Below are positions 1-8,618 of a DNA stretch of 64,000 nucleotides, piece by piece. Origin of the DNA: Microbacterium sp. A20 (GTDB lineage Bacteria > Actinomycetota > Actinomycetes > Actinomycetales > Microbacteriaceae); NCBI RefSeq assembly GCF_004794515.1, contig NZ_SSDF01000084.1, forward strand, positions 62,001 to 126,000. Direction: 5' to 3'. Each line of letters begins with the position of its first letter. The stretch's first letter is position 1. The position numbers were made by a program, and so were the translations under genes. The notes under the pieces were generated by a model. The model saw nothing but the letters and a program-made list of their open reading frames with translations. It did no database searches and was not told the origin of the DNA.

Positions 1-267
1 GTTGGCCGGCTCGATCAGGCGGATGTCGATTTCGGGCACGAGGTCGAAGCGCTCGGCGAAAGGCTCCGCCGACTCCTGCGCCCGCTCGAGCGGCGAGGCG
101 TACAGAGCGGCCACGTGCCGGTCGAGCGATGCGACGTGGGAAGCCGCAGCCGCCGCCATCTCGCGGCCGGCCTTGCTCAGGTGATAGTCGGGAAGCCGAC
201 CGTAGAGCACGCGAGCCGGGTTGTGCACCTCACCGTGTCGGACGAGGTGCAGACGCGACGCCGTCAT
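1..267 (-). CDS. Histidine phosphatase family protein (5' part)
   Basis: The gene is cut by the window edge, so only the N-terminal 89 or so residues are seen. They begin MTASRLHLVRHGEVHNP, and LVRHGE is the phosphohistidine motif (RHG) of the phosphoglycerate-mutase-like superfamily. LYASPLERAQE further on is the conserved region after the catalytic His. Members dephosphorylate small metabolites or act as cofactor-dependent mutases; the substrate cannot be told from this fragment. The ATG is at 267, directly after the stop of the DUF5684 gene at 269-271, so the two are probably co-transcribed and translationally coupled. Confidence 0.85.
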   Translation of the reverse strand, partial: MTASRLHLVRHGEVHNPARVLYGRLPDYHLSKAGREMAAAAASHVASLDRHVAALYASPLERAQESAEPFAERFDLVPEIDIRLIEPAN

Positions 268-268
268 G

Positions 269-667
269 TCACGCCTTGCGGTAGCGGGAGTCGCCGAAGC
301 CGAGGATGAAATACCCGATGAACGAGAACACGAAGAGCAGGAAGAAGGAGAAGACCCCGCCCTTGCCGAAGCGGGCGCCGACTTTCACGGCCACGACGAT
401 CGCGAGCACCACGTTGGCGATCGGCACCAGGTAGAGCAGCACCCACCAGCCCGACATGCCGGCGATACGCAGCAGGACGATGGCGTTGACGATCGGGATG
501 AGGGCGAGGATGCCGGGGTAACCGGCCTTGGTGAACACCTTCCACCAGGCGACGGCCAGGAGGATGTAGAAGATCAGAGCCACCACACCGGTGGTTCCGG
601 AGAAGAACTGGCCGAGGAAATCGGGGACGACCGGCACGTCGGCCGCGGGGACGAGAGCGAGATTCAT
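269..667 (-). CDS. DUF5684 domain membrane protein
   Basis: This is a 132-residue protein with about three membrane segments: VVALIFYILLAVAWW, then a GYPGILALIPIVNAIVLLRI stretch, then WWVLLYLVPIANVVLAIVVAVKV. A basic C-terminal tail RYRKA follows. The W-KVF-KAG-PG----IP--N pattern is typical of the DUF5684 family, found in actinobacterial and other small membrane proteins with no assigned function. The start at 667 is chosen because MNLALVPAADVP begins just before the first hydrophobic segment. The long in-frame extension upstream runs antisense through aspS and is not coding. It lies head to head with aspS and 1 bp upstream of the histidine phosphatase start. Confidence 0.75.
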   Translation of the reverse strand: MNLALVPAADVPVVPDFLGQFFSGTTGVVALIFYILLAVAWWKVFTKAGYPGILALIPIVNAIVLLRIAGMSGWWVLLYLVPIANVVLAIVVAVKVGARFGKGGVFSFFLLFVFSFIGYFILGFGDSRYRKA

Positions 668-736
668 GGGGCACCTTCCGTTCACAGCCACCCTACTGAC
701 CGACGGACCCCCGCCGGGAGGAGTCGCACACCCCCG

Positions 737-742
737 TAGAAT
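737..742 (+). promoter_or_regulatory. Candidate -10 element of aspS
   Basis: TAGAAT lies about 40 bases before the aspS GTG codon. No convincing -35 box is seen at the usual spacing. A Shine-Dalgarno AAGGA precedes the GTG by about 7 bases. Confidence 0.35.
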
Positions 743-781
743 GGCCGGGTTCCCCATTTCCCAGATCAGAAGGAATACTCC

Positions 782-2563
782 GTGCTTCGCACCCACTCGG
801 CAGGCTCTCTGCGAGCCGAGCACATCGGTCAGACCGTCACCCTCTCGGGTTGGGTCGACCGCCGTCGTGACCACGGAGGAGTCGCTTTCATCGATCTGCG
901 GGATGCCTCGGGCATCGCCCAGGTCGTCATCCGCGACGAGGAGATCGCCCACCCGCTGCGCAACGAGTTCGTCCTGAAGGTGACCGGCGAGGTGTCGCTG
1001 CGCCCCGAGGGCAACGCGAACCCGAACCTGCCGACCGGCGAGATCGAACTCATCGCGACCGACGTCGAGGTGCTGAACGAGTCCGCACCCCTCCCCTTCC
1101 AGGTCTCCACGGCTGTCGCCGACACCGAGACGGTCGGCGAGGAGGCGCGCCTCAAGTACCGCTACCTCGACCTGCGTCGTCCTGCCCAGGCAGCGAACCT
1201 GCGCCTGCGCTCGAACGTCTACAAGGCGATCCGCGACGTGCTGCACGCCGAGGACTTCACCGAGGTCGAGACACCGACCCTCACCCGCTCGACTCCCGAA
1301 GGCGCCCGCGACTTCCTGGTGCCGGCACGTCTGAGCCCGGGCAGCTGGTACGCCCTGCCGCAGTCGCCGCAGTTGTTCAAGCAGCTGCTGATGGTCGGCG
1401 GCGTGGAGAAGTACTTCCAGATCGCGCGCTGCTACCGCGACGAGGACTTCCGCGCCGACCGCCAGCCCGAGTTCACGCAGCTCGACATCGAGATGAGCTT
1501 CGTCGACCAGGAAGACGTCATCACGCTCATGGAGTCGCTCATCGTCGCGATGTGGAAGACGATCGGCGTCGACGTCGCGACCCCGCTCCCGCGCATCACG
1601 TACGCCGACGCCATGGCCAAGTACGGCTCCGACAAGCCCGACCTGCGCTTCGGCCTCGAGCTCGTCGAGGCGACCGAGTACTTCCAGGACACCCCGTTCC
1701 GCGTGTTCCAGGCCGAGTACGTCGGTGCGGTCCGCATGCCCGGTGGCGCGAGCCAGCCGCGCAAGCAGCTCGACGCCTGGCAGGACTGGGCCAAGCAGCG
1801 CGGCGCCCGCGGTCTCGCCTACGTCCTGTTCAACGAAGACGGCTCGCTCGGCGGCCCCGCGGCCAAGAACCTGTCCGAGGCCGAGCAGGCCGGACTCGCC
1901 GCTTTCGTGGGCGCCGAGCCGGGCGACTGCGTCTTCTTCGCCGCCGGTTCCACCAAGGAGAGCCGCGCGCTGCTCGGTGCCGCCCGCGTCGAGATCGGCC
2001 GTCGCCTCGGCTACCTGAGCCCGGACGAGTTCGCGTTCACCTGGGTCGTCGACGCTCCGATGTTCGAGCCTGCGGCCGACGCCGTGGCCTCGGGTGACGT
2101 GGCTGTCGGTGCCGGAGCGTGGACCGCCGTGCACCACGCGTTCACGGGTCCGAAGCCCGAGTTCCAGGACACGTTCGACACCGACCCCGGTTCGGCCCTG
2201 GCCTACGCGTACGACATCGTGTGCAACGGCTCCGAGCTCGGCGGTGGCTCGATCCGCATCCACCGCGAAGACGTGCAGAAGCGCGTGTTCGAGGTCATGG
2301 GCATCAGCGACGAGCAGGCCGACGAGCAGTTCGGCTTCCTGCTCGACGCGTTCAAGTTCGGAGCACCGCCGCACGGCGGGATCGCGCTCGGCATGGACCG
2401 CGTGCTGCAGCACCTGTCGAAGACCGAGTCGATCCGCGAGGTCATCGCGTTCCCGAAGTCCGGAAACGGCTTCGACCCGCTGACCTCCGCTCCCGCGCCC
2501 ATCACCGACGCGCAGCGCGCCGAGGCCGGCGTCGACTTCGAGCCCGAGGACGACGAGGCCTGA
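782..2563 (+). CDS. aspS: Aspartyl-tRNA synthetase, probably non-discriminating (Asp/Asn)
   Basis: This is a 593-residue class IIb synthetase of full bacterial length. An N-terminal OB fold (about residues 1-110) carries [19 protein letters not shown]. Motif 2 ([10 protein letters not shown], about 213) and motif 3 (GIALGMDR, about 533) bracket the catalytic core and the bacterial GAD insertion. It attaches Asp to tRNA-Asp in the cytoplasm. Residue 31 is His (RRRDH). Strictly Asp-specific bacterial enzymes usually have Leu here, and His is seen in non-discriminating enzymes such as that of Pseudomonas aeruginosa. It therefore probably also makes Asp-tRNA-Asn for GatCAB amidation, which is usual in actinobacteria. 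The start is GTG at 782 after AAGGA. Confidence 0.97.
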   Translation: MLRTHSAGSLRAEHIGQTVTLSGWVDRRRDHGGVAFIDLRDASGIAQVVIRDEEIAHPLRNEFVLKVTGEVSLRPEGNANPNLPTGEIELIATDVEVLNESAPLPFQVSTAVADTETVGEEARLKYRYLDLRRPAQAANLRLRSNVYKAIRDVLHAEDFTEVETPTLTRSTPEGARDFLVPARLSPGSWYALPQSPQLFKQLLMVGGVEKYFQIARCYRDEDFRADRQPEFTQLDIEMSFVDQEDVITLMESLIVAMWKTIGVDVATPLPRITYADAMAKYGSDKPDLRFGLELVEATEYFQDTPFRVFQAEYVGAVRMPGGASQPRKQLDAWQDWAKQRGARGLAYVLFNEDGSLGGPAAKNLSEAEQAGLAAFVGAEPGDCVFFAAGSTKESRALLGAARVEIGRRLGYLSPDEFAFTWVVDAPMFEPAADAVASGDVAVGAGAWTAVHHAFTGPKPEFQDTFDTDPGSALAYAYDIVCNGSELGGGSIRIHREDVQKRVFEVMGISDEQADEQFGFLLDAFKFGAPPHGGIALGMDRVLQHLSKTESIREVIAFPKSGNGFDPLTSAPAPITDAQRAEAGVDFEPEDDEA

Positions 2564-2648
2564 CGCCGAGACCCCGCTTTACCGCCGAGACCCCGGGCAG
2601 CCGCCATCCGCAGCCCGGGGTCTCGACGCGTATCCGGGGTCTCGGTGG
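2564..2648. repeat. Nested palindromic intergenic repeat, copy 1
   Basis: The whole gap between the convergent aspS and TauE genes is a double palindrome. An outer pair reads CGCCGAGACCCCG (from 2564) and CCGGGGTCTCGG (to 2645). An inner pair CGAGACCCCGGGC / GCCCGGGGTCTCG closes a short loop. Similar elements lie at 8518-8602 and 60265-60350. It could fold as a bidirectional terminator, but there is no U tract. A REP-like dispersed element is the other reading. Confidence 0.8.
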
Positions 2649-2654
2649 TGAGGG

Positions 2655-3482
2655 TCAGCGCATCGCCGCCAGCGCGGGGACGATGTTCTCGTTCCACACG
2701 TCGACGCCGAGCTTCGCGATCAGGGCGACCACGACCACGAGGAACACGGCGCGGATGAAGGTCGTGCCGCGCGAGATGGCCATCCGCGAGCCCAGGTAGC
2801 TGCCTGCGACGTTCGCCACCGCGAGGATGCCGCCCAGCAGCCACAGCACCGCGCCGTGCGGGATGAACAGCATCAGGGCACCGGCGTTGGTGGCGAGGTT
2901 CACGATCTTCGCCTTGGCACTCGCCTGCAGGAAGTCGTAGCCGAGCAGCGCGACCAGCGTGATGACGAGGAAGGTACCCGTGCCCGGGCCGATCATCCCG
3001 TCGTAGAAGCCGATGCCGAGCCCGGCTGCTCCCGCCATGATGTGGTGCTTGTGCCCGTGGAAGCGCAGCTTCGTCGCCGCGCCCATCTGCGGCCGGAACG
3101 CGGTGAACAGGGCGACGACCAGCAGGGCGATCACGATGATGGGCTTGAACGCGGCGGGCGGCAGCACCGTCGCGACGGCGGCGCCCCCGAACGATCCGAT
3201 GAAGGCGATCGCCGCCATCGGCAGGGCCGTTCGGATGTCGGGTTTGGCGCGGCGGTAGTAGGTGACGCTGCTGGTCGCGGTGCCGAAGACGGAGGCGAGC
3301 TTGTTCGTCGCGAGGGCCTGCACCGGCGAGATGCCGGGGATCAGCAGCAGCGCCGGCAACTGCAACAGACCTCCCCCGCCGACGACAGCATCGATCCACC
3401 CCGCGCAGAACGCCGCGATGACCACGAGGACGAGGATCCCCCAGGTGAGCTGCTCCAGTCCGAGCACGGTGCCGATATCCAC
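2655..3482 (-). CDS. TauE/SafE family membrane transporter
   Basis: A 275-residue protein with about eight membrane segments. The N-terminal half has the family glycine-rich motif AGWIDAVVGGGGLLQLPALL, followed by ATNKLASVFGTATSS. The second half has the equivalent DGMIGPGTGTFL and NLATNAGAL. TauE/SafE (DUF81) proteins export or import sulfonates, sulfite-type anions or other organic anions at the cytoplasmic membrane; the substrate is unknown here. The start is taken as GTG at 3482 (V-DIGTVLGLEQ), because the reading frame upstream runs into the opposite-strand acetyltransferase. The ribosome site there is weak, so the exact start is uncertain. Confidence 0.88.
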   Translation of the reverse strand: MDIGTVLGLEQLTWGILVLVVIAAFCAGWIDAVVGGGGLLQLPALLLIPGISPVQALATNKLASVFGTATSSVTYYRRAKPDIRTALPMAAIAFIGSFGGAAVATVLPPAAFKPIIVIALLVVALFTAFRPQMGAATKLRFHGHKHHIMAGAAGLGIGFYDGMIGPGTGTFLVITLVALLGYDFLQASAKAKIVNLATNAGALMLFIPHGAVLWLLGGILAVANVAGSYLGSRMAISRGTTFIRAVFLVVVVALIAKLGVDVWNENIVPALAAMR

Positions 3483-3548
3483 CCGGCCATGATTCCAGAG
3501 AGTCGGACGGACACCGGCATCCGCTCGGCCCGCTGGCAGACTGGTCGC

Positions 3549-4064
3549 ATGCTCGACGCCCTCCCCCTGCCCCACTCGTTCGAATCGCGCATGGGCACGG
3601 CGGTGCTCCGGCGAGCGACGGTCGACGACGCGGATGCCGTGATCGGCCTGCTCGCGGACGACCCGATAAGCGCGGCGCGCGGCGATGTGGCATCCGACGA
3701 GGACCGCCCCGTCTACGCGCGGGCGCTCACCGAGATCCTGGCCGAGCCCTCGAACGACCTGCTCGTCGTCGAGCTCGACGGCGCGGTCATCGGCACGCTG
3801 CAGCTCACCTCGATCCCCGGGATGTCCCGCCGTGGTGCGCGGCGCCTTCTGGTCGAGGCGGTGCGCGTGCACAGCAGTCTGCGCTCGTCAGGCATCGGTT
3901 CGGCGGTGATGCGCTGGGTGGGTGAGGCGGCAGCCCCCGCGGTCGGAGCCGCGATGGTGCAACTCACCTCGGATGCCGCCCGCACCGATGCGCACCGTTT
4001 CTACGAGCGCCTCGGCTACGTGGGCTCGCACCGCGGCTTCAAGTACAACGTCCGGTCGGCCTGA
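3549..4064 (+). CDS. GNAT family N-acetyltransferase
   Basis: A 171-residue protein starting MLDALPLPHSFES. The GNAT fold is visible: an N-terminal strand LRRATVDDADAVIGLL, the central LLVVELDGAVIGTLQL, an acetyl-CoA pyrophosphate loop region RSSGIGSAVMRWV (the usual Q/RxxGxG/A pattern as SSGIGS), and the C-terminal AHRFYERLGYV. The upstream TauE gene is divergent, with only 66 bases between the starts. The acceptor substrate cannot be deduced. Confidence 0.88.
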   Translation: MLDALPLPHSFESRMGTAVLRRATVDDADAVIGLLADDPISAARGDVASDEDRPVYARALTEILAEPSNDLLVVELDGAVIGTLQLTSIPGMSRRGARRLLVEAVRVHSSLRSSGIGSAVMRWVGEAAAPAVGAAMVQLTSDAARTDAHRFYERLGYVGSHRGFKYNVRSA

Positions 4065-4239
4065 GCCCCCGGGCTTCCGTCGGCGAATCGCAGCATCCTC
4101 GGCCCGATCGTGGGGTTCCGGCCGAGAGAAGCGCAGAAAGCCGAGTGAACTGCCCACCCCACCCCACCACCCCCGTCCCGCCACCGCAGCGACATTCCCC
4201 GTTCACCCGACCCGGGACGGTCGGCAACCTGCGCCTCAT

Positions 4240-4294
4240 AGTGTCCTCTCGCAACCCGAAACCGGCGCATCCCGCCGGACACCGAGAGGACACT
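4240..4294 (+). promoter_or_regulatory. 12-bp inverted repeat masking the SBP ribosome site
   Basis: AGTGTCCTCTCG (4240-4251) is exactly complementary to CGAGAGGACACT (4283-4294). A further inner stem CCGGCG/CGCCGG lies between the arms. The downstream arm contains the Shine-Dalgarno GAGAGGA of the ATG at 4296, so a folded transcript would hide it. A CATAGT hexamer at 4236-4241 could be a -10 box. In that case transcription would begin inside the left arm and the repeat might be a protein operator instead. Confidence 0.55.
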
Positions 4295-4295
4295 C

Positions 4296-5435
4296 ATGGC
4301 TCGCTTCACCCGCCGCGCGCGCATCGGCGCCGGCATCGCCCTGGCCACCACGGCCGCACTCGCGCTGACCTCCTGCGCGTCCGCAACCGATGCGCCCGCT
4401 TCGAGCAGCGAGACGGTCGATGCCGCTGCCGCCACTTCCGTCGAGGACTTCGGCACGTTCGCCGACCTCGAGGCCGCCGCCAAGGAGGAGGGTTCGCTCA
4501 ACGTCATCGCGCTTCCCCGCGACTGGGCGAACTACGGCGAGATCCTCGACCTGTTCACCGAGAAGTACCCGGAGATCACGATCAACGAGGCCTCGCCCGA
4601 TGTCTCCAGCGCCGAGGAGATCCAGGCCGCCGAGACCAACAAGGGCCTCGACACCGCTCCCGACGTGTTCGACCTCGGTCTGACCGTCGCGCTGCAGAGC
4701 ACCGACACCTTCGCTCCCTACAAGGTGCAGACGTGGGACGAGATCCCGGACGAGCTCAAGGAGCCGACCGGCCTCTTCGTCGGCGACTACGGCGGGTACA
4801 TGTCGATCGGCTACGACTCGTCGAAGTTCGATGCGCCGACCGAGCTCGCCGACCTGCTCTCGGCCGACTACAAGGGAGCCGTCGCGATCAACGGCGACCC
4901 CACCCAGGCCGGCGCCGCGTTCGCCGCCGTCGGTCTCGCGACCGTGCAGTCCGACGGCACGCTCGACGACTTCCAGCCCGGCATCGACTTCTTCGCCGAC
5001 ATGCAGAAGGCCGGCAACCTGCTCAAGGTCGACGTCACCACGGCGACCATCACGAGTGGAGAGACCCCGGTCGTCTTCGACTGGGACTACTTGAACGCTT
5101 CGCACACCGCCGACAACGAGGACTGGAAGGTCGTCGTGCTCGACGGCACCGGGTACGCCGGCTACTACAACCAGGCCATCAACGTCGACGCCCCGCACCC
5201 GGCGGCGGCTCGCCTATGGCAGGAGTTCCTCTACAGCGACGAGGTGCAGAACCTCTGGCTGAAGGGTGGAGCGCGCCCCGTGCGCATGGAGGCGATGACC
5301 GAGGCCGGCACGATCGATGCCGACCTCGCAAGCGCACTGCCCGAGGCACCCGAGGAGACCGTCGTCCCGACGGAGGAGCAGTCGACGAACGCCGGCACGC
5401 TGCTCGGTGAGAAGTGGGCCGCGGCGGTCCAGTGA
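4296..5435 (+). CDS. ABC transporter substrate-binding lipoprotein (spermidine/iron-like)
   Basis: A 379-residue extracellular solute-binding protein. It has a signal peptide with lipobox LTSC, so Cys27 is lipidated and the protein is tethered outside the membrane. The mature part follows the cluster of spermidine/putrescine, Fe3+ and 2-aminoethylphosphonate binders (SLNVIALPRDWANYGEILDLFTEKYP; later GDYGGYMSIGYDSSKF and VVFDWDYLNASH). It is the first gene of a four-gene importer with start/stop overlaps (GTGA at 5432). Its leader has a strong inverted repeat covering the ribosome site. The substrate is not known; the family covers polyamines, metals and phosphonates. Confidence 0.88.
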   Translation: MARFTRRARIGAGIALATTAALALTSCASATDAPASSSETVDAAAATSVEDFGTFADLEAAAKEEGSLNVIALPRDWANYGEILDLFTEKYPEITINEASPDVSSAEEIQAAETNKGLDTAPDVFDLGLTVALQSTDTFAPYKVQTWDEIPDELKEPTGLFVGDYGGYMSIGYDSSKFDAPTELADLLSADYKGAVAINGDPTQAGAAFAAVGLATVQSDGTLDDFQPGIDFFADMQKAGNLLKVDVTTATITSGETPVVFDWDYLNASHTADNEDWKVVVLDGTGYAGYYNQAINVDAPHPAAARLWQEFLYSDEVQNLWLKGGARPVRMEAMTEAGTIDADLASALPEAPEETVVPTEEQSTNAGTLLGEKWAAAVQ

Positions 5436-6370
5436 CCACCCTCACGGCAACGGGAGCGGATGCCGCGGCATCCGCTCCCCCCTCCCCCGCCGGGCCCTCG
5501 CCGCATGCGAGGGCCCGGCGGTCCGCTCCGACTCTCGCCTGGCTCGGGCTCGTCCCGTTCGCGGCCTACATCGTCCTGTTCCTCGCCGTCCCGACCATCC
5601 TCGCGATCGGCTCGGGGTTCTTCACGAAGGACGGCTCGTTCACGTGGGCGAACATGTCGGCCCTCGCCGACCCCGTCGTACTGAACACGTTCGCGAACTC
5701 GGCGGGACTCTCGCTGCTCACCGCCGTCGTGGGCGCCCTGGCCGGAGCCCTCGTCTGCTACGCGCTGCTCGGCATGGACCCCGAAGCGCGAACACGCTCC
5801 GCCGTGGATGCCGCGGCCGGCGTGCTTGCCCAGTTCGGCGGCGTCATGCTGGCGTTCGCGTTCATCGCGACCATCGGCATCCAGGGCGTCGTCACGGTCT
5901 TCCTGAAGAATTCCTTCGGGGTCGACATCTTCGAGAACGGCACCTGGCTCTATGAGCTGCCCGGGCTGATCCTCCCGTACATCTACTTCCAGATCCCGCT
6001 CATGGTCATCACATTCATGCCCGCCCTCGCCGCGCTCAAGCCGCAGTGGGCCGAGGCCAACCTCACGCTCGGCGGCACCCGCGCGAGCTTCTGGCTGCGG
6101 ATCGGCATCCCCGTGCTCGCTCCCTCGTTCCTCGCGAGCTTGCTGCTGCTCTTCGCGAACGCGTTCTCGTCGTACGCCACTGCCGCCGCCCTCGCCAGTC
6201 AGGGCGCGCAGATCGTGCCGCTGCAGATCCGCACGGCGCTCACCAGCGAGACGGTGCTCGGGCGGGAGAACCTCGCCGGCGCCCTCGCGCTCGGCATGAT
6301 CGTCATCGTCGGCATCGTGATGGCCCTGTACTCCCTGGTGCAGCGACGCGCGGCGAGGTGGCAGTCGTGA
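5432..6370 (+). CDS. ABC transporter permease, subunit 1
   Basis: The permease has 312 residues when started at the GTG overlapping the stop of the binding protein (GTGA). An upstream in-frame GTG at 5414 would add six residues. A proline/alanine-rich cytoplasmic N-terminus of about 30 residues precedes six membrane segments, the first being LAWLGLVPFAAYIVLFLAVPTI. The coupling EAA loop is seen as EANLTLGGTRASFWLRIGIPVL. It forms half of the membrane channel of the importer that includes 4296-5435, 6367-7161 and 7158-8249. Confidence 0.9.
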   Translation: MTTLTATGADAAASAPPSPAGPSPHARARRSAPTLAWLGLVPFAAYIVLFLAVPTILAIGSGFFTKDGSFTWANMSALADPVVLNTFANSAGLSLLTAVVGALAGALVCYALLGMDPEARTRSAVDAAAGVLAQFGGVMLAFAFIATIGIQGVVTVFLKNSFGVDIFENGTWLYELPGLILPYIYFQIPLMVITFMPALAALKPQWAEANLTLGGTRASFWLRIGIPVLAPSFLASLLLLFANAFSSYATAAALASQGAQIVPLQIRTALTSETVLGRENLAGALALGMIVIVGIVMALYSLVQRRAARWQS

Positions 6371-7161
6371 ACCGACTCGGCCCCTCCCTCGCGACGCGCT
6401 GGGTCATCGGCATCCTGATCGGCGCGTTCTTCGCCGTGCCCCTGGTGTCGACTTTCCTCTTCACTCTCCGCGATCCCGAAGGCGGGCTGTCGTTCGTCCG
6501 CTGGAGCGCGCTGTTCGACCCCGCGGCAGCGGCGACCCTCAAGCCGATCTGGACGGGCCTCGGCAACTCCCTGATCCTCGCGGTCGTCACGGTCGCCATC
6601 GTGCTGCTGCTGCTCGCGCCGACCATGATCCTGGTCAACCTCCGTTTCCGGAAGCTCAAGCCCGTGTTCGAGTTCGCGGTGCTGCTGCCGATCTCGATCC
6701 CCGCCATCGTGCTCGTGGTCGGTCTCGCCCCGATCTACCTGCAGATCGGCCGCGCCTTCGGAACCGGCACCTGGACGCTCGCCTTCGCCTACGGCGTCAC
6801 CGTGCTGCCGTTCGCGTTCCGGTCCATCCAGGCATCGATCGATGCGGCCGACCTGCGCACCCTCTCCGAGGCGGCGCGATCGCTCGGTGCGAGCTGGCCG
6901 ACGGTCGTGCTGAAGGTGCTCGCCCCGAACCTTCGTCAGGGCCTGCTCGCCGCATCCCTCATCTCCATCGCCGTGGTGCTCGGGGAATTCACGATCGCCT
7001 CGCTCCTGAACCGCCAGGTCTTCCAGACCGCCATGGTGGTCGTGAACAAGCAGGACCCCTACGCGCCGGCGATCTTCACCCTGCTGGCACTGGTGTTCGT
7101 CTTCCTCCTGCTCCTCGTCATCGGCCGCGTCGCCCGCGGCACCGGAAAGGCCCGCTCATGA
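6367..7161 (+). CDS. ABC transporter permease, subunit 2
   Basis: A 264-residue inner-membrane subunit with six predicted helices, starting at a GTG that overlaps the previous stop by four bases (GTGA at 6367). The EAA coupling loop is SEAARSLGASWPTVVLKVLAPN, matching the BPD_transp_1 family of polyamine and iron type. It pairs with the permease just upstream. Its last codon overlaps the ATPase start (ATGA at 7158), so all four subunits are likely made from one transcript in matched amounts. Confidence 0.9.
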   Translation: MNRLGPSLATRWVIGILIGAFFAVPLVSTFLFTLRDPEGGLSFVRWSALFDPAAAATLKPIWTGLGNSLILAVVTVAIVLLLLAPTMILVNLRFRKLKPVFEFAVLLPISIPAIVLVVGLAPIYLQIGRAFGTGTWTLAFAYGVTVLPFAFRSIQASIDAADLRTLSEAARSLGASWPTVVLKVLAPNLRQGLLAASLISIAVVLGEFTIASLLNRQVFQTAMVVVNKQDPYAPAIFTLLALVFVFLLLLVIGRVARGTGKARS

Positions 7162-8249
7162 CCCTCGACCACGCGCTGCCGCGCACCAAGGACAATCTGC
7201 TGCTCGCCCAGGCGGGCGAGGGCACCCGCGTCGAGCTTCAGGGGATCGTCAAGAGCTACGCCGGCACGCGGGTGCTGCACGGGGTGGACCTCGACATCGC
7301 GCCCGGTGAGTTCGTCTCGCTTCTCGGCCCCTCGGGATGCGGCAAGACGACGCTGCTCCGGGTGCTCGCCGGACTCGAGGGCGCGGACGCGGGTGCCGTG
7401 CTCCTGGGCGGTGGCGACGTGTCGCGAGTGCCCACGAACAAGCGGGACATCGGAATGGTCTTCCAGTCGTACTCGCTGTTCCCGCACCTGCGGGTCGCGG
7501 AGAACACCGCCTTCGGCCTGCGTCGGCGTGGGATCGGCAAGGCGGAGGCTTCGCGCCGAGCCGTCGATGCGCTCGCTCTCGTCGGTCTCGCCGACTTCGC
7601 CGACCGCTTCCCGCACCAGCTCTCCGGCGGACAGCAGCAGCGGGTCGCGCTCGCGCGGGCGCTGGTCACCGAGCCCAAGGTGCTCCTGCTCGACGAGCCG
7701 CTGTCGGCGCTGGATGCGAAGGTGCGCGTGCAGCTGCGCGATGAGATCCGCCGCATCCAGCTGCGCCTCGGCATCACGACCGTCTTCGTCACCCACGACC
7801 AGGAGGAGGCGCTGGCCGTCTCCGACCGGATCGCGGTGATGAACGCGGGGCGGATCGAGCAGATCGGTTCTCCGGAGCAGCTGTACACGACCCCGTCCAC
7901 AGCGGGGGTCGCGGCCTTCGTGGGGCTCTCCAGCGTCGTCTCGGGTGTCGCCGAGGGCGACCACGTGCTGGTGTGGGGTCAGCGACTTCCGCTGCAGTCC
8001 CCGGCGGATGGCCCGGTCGACGTGTATCTGCGACCCGAGAACGTCTACTTCGCTTCCGCAGCCGACGCCGCCACCGAGGCCCTGGTCGAGGAGAGCACCT
8101 TCCTCGGCAGCATGCGGCGCACGCTGGTCCGCACCGAGTCCGGCGAGCTGGTCCGGGTGCAGCACGCCCCCGGCATCCATCCGTCGTTCGGCGAGCGCGT
8201 GCGCATCGCGGTCGCCCCGGAGCCCGTCGCCGTGCACCCACGCGGGTGA
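7158..8249 (+). CDS. ABC transporter ATP-binding protein (PotA/FbpC-like)
   Basis: A 363-residue cytoplasmic ATPase. Walker A is GPSGCGKTT, the Q-loop is VFQSYSLFPHL, the signature is [15 protein letters not shown], Walker B is LLLDEPLSALD and the switch histidine is in VTHDQEEAL. About 110 C-terminal residues after the nucleotide-binding domain form a TOBE-type regulatory domain (VYLRPENVYF... ESTFLGSMRRTLVRTESGELVRV). This is the architecture of PotA, FbpC and PhnT-like importers and fits the binding protein encoded upstream. Confidence 0.92.
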   Translation: MTLDHALPRTKDNLLLAQAGEGTRVELQGIVKSYAGTRVLHGVDLDIAPGEFVSLLGPSGCGKTTLLRVLAGLEGADAGAVLLGGGDVSRVPTNKRDIGMVFQSYSLFPHLRVAENTAFGLRRRGIGKAEASRRAVDALALVGLADFADRFPHQLSGGQQQRVALARALVTEPKVLLLDEPLSALDAKVRVQLRDEIRRIQLRLGITTVFVTHDQEEALAVSDRIAVMNAGRIEQIGSPEQLYTTPSTAGVAAFVGLSSVVSGVAEGDHVLVWGQRLPLQSPADGPVDVYLRPENVYFASAADAATEALVEESTFLGSMRRTLVRTESGELVRVQHAPGIHPSFGERVRIAVAPEPVAVHPRG

Positions 8250-8337
8250 GGCTGCTCTTCCCTCCGATATACCGGGACCACTAGCGTGAGCCGCGAGGGC
8301 GGACTCCCTCCATCGAAGAGAAGAGAAAGGACGCCTC

Positions 8338-8517
8338 ATGGCAGGCACGTTCGAGCTGTACACCGACAAGTCCGGCGAGTACCGGTTCCGTCTGAAGGCC
8401 GGCAACGGCGAGGTCATCGCGACGGGTGAGGGCTACTCGTCGAAAGCGGCGGCACTGAACGGCATCGACTCCGTCCGCCGGAACGCCGCCGACGCCGAGG
8501 TCGTCGAGACCGACTAG
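8338..8517 (+). CDS. DUF1508 (YegP-like) small protein
   Basis: A 59-residue protein starting MAGTFELYTDKSGEYRFRLKAG. It has one DUF1508 unit, ending GEGYSSKAAALNGIDSVRRNA. E. coli YegP has two such units, so this is a single-copy form. The biochemical function of the family is unknown. A strong ribosome site (AAGAGAAAGGA) precedes the ATG. The gap 8250-8337 before it holds a possible -10 (GATATA) and a small GAGGG/CCCTC hairpin. The nested repeat copy 2 follows the stop at once. Confidence 0.88.
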   Translation: MAGTFELYTDKSGEYRFRLKAGNGEVIATGEGYSSKAAALNGIDSVRRNAADAEVVETD

Positions 8518-8602
8518 CTCGACACCCCCACTTCACGCCGAGACCCCCTGCTGCAGACATCTGCAACAGGGGGTCTCGACGTGAAGGCGGGGTCTCGGCG
8601 GA
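8518..8602. repeat. Nested palindromic intergenic repeat, copy 2
   Basis: The inner palindrome CGCCGAGACCCCCTGCTG... is closed by CAGGGGGTCTCGACG. It is flanked outside by the degenerate left arm CTCGACACCCCC and the right arm GGCGGGGTCTCGGCGG. It fills the space between the convergent DUF1508 and amino-acid ABC genes and shares its architecture with copies at 2564 and 60265. Confidence 0.8.
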
Positions 8603-8618
8603 CCCTGTCGCCGCAACC

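Noticed and set aside
1..267. Truncated pseudogene of a histidine phosphatase
   Set aside because: The frame is open to the edge, and only the window limit cuts it.
672..2413. Long open frame on the minus strand running through aspS
   Set aside because: It is antisense to a certain synthetase gene and its translation is low-complexity Arg/Val/Leu/Gly of the sort seen opposite GC-rich genes. Only its last part (269-667) is a real gene.
4065..4239. TPP or other known riboswitch upstream of the ABC binding protein
   Set aside because: None of the conserved TPP, cobalamin or SAM core sequences could be found; only the inverted repeat is reported.
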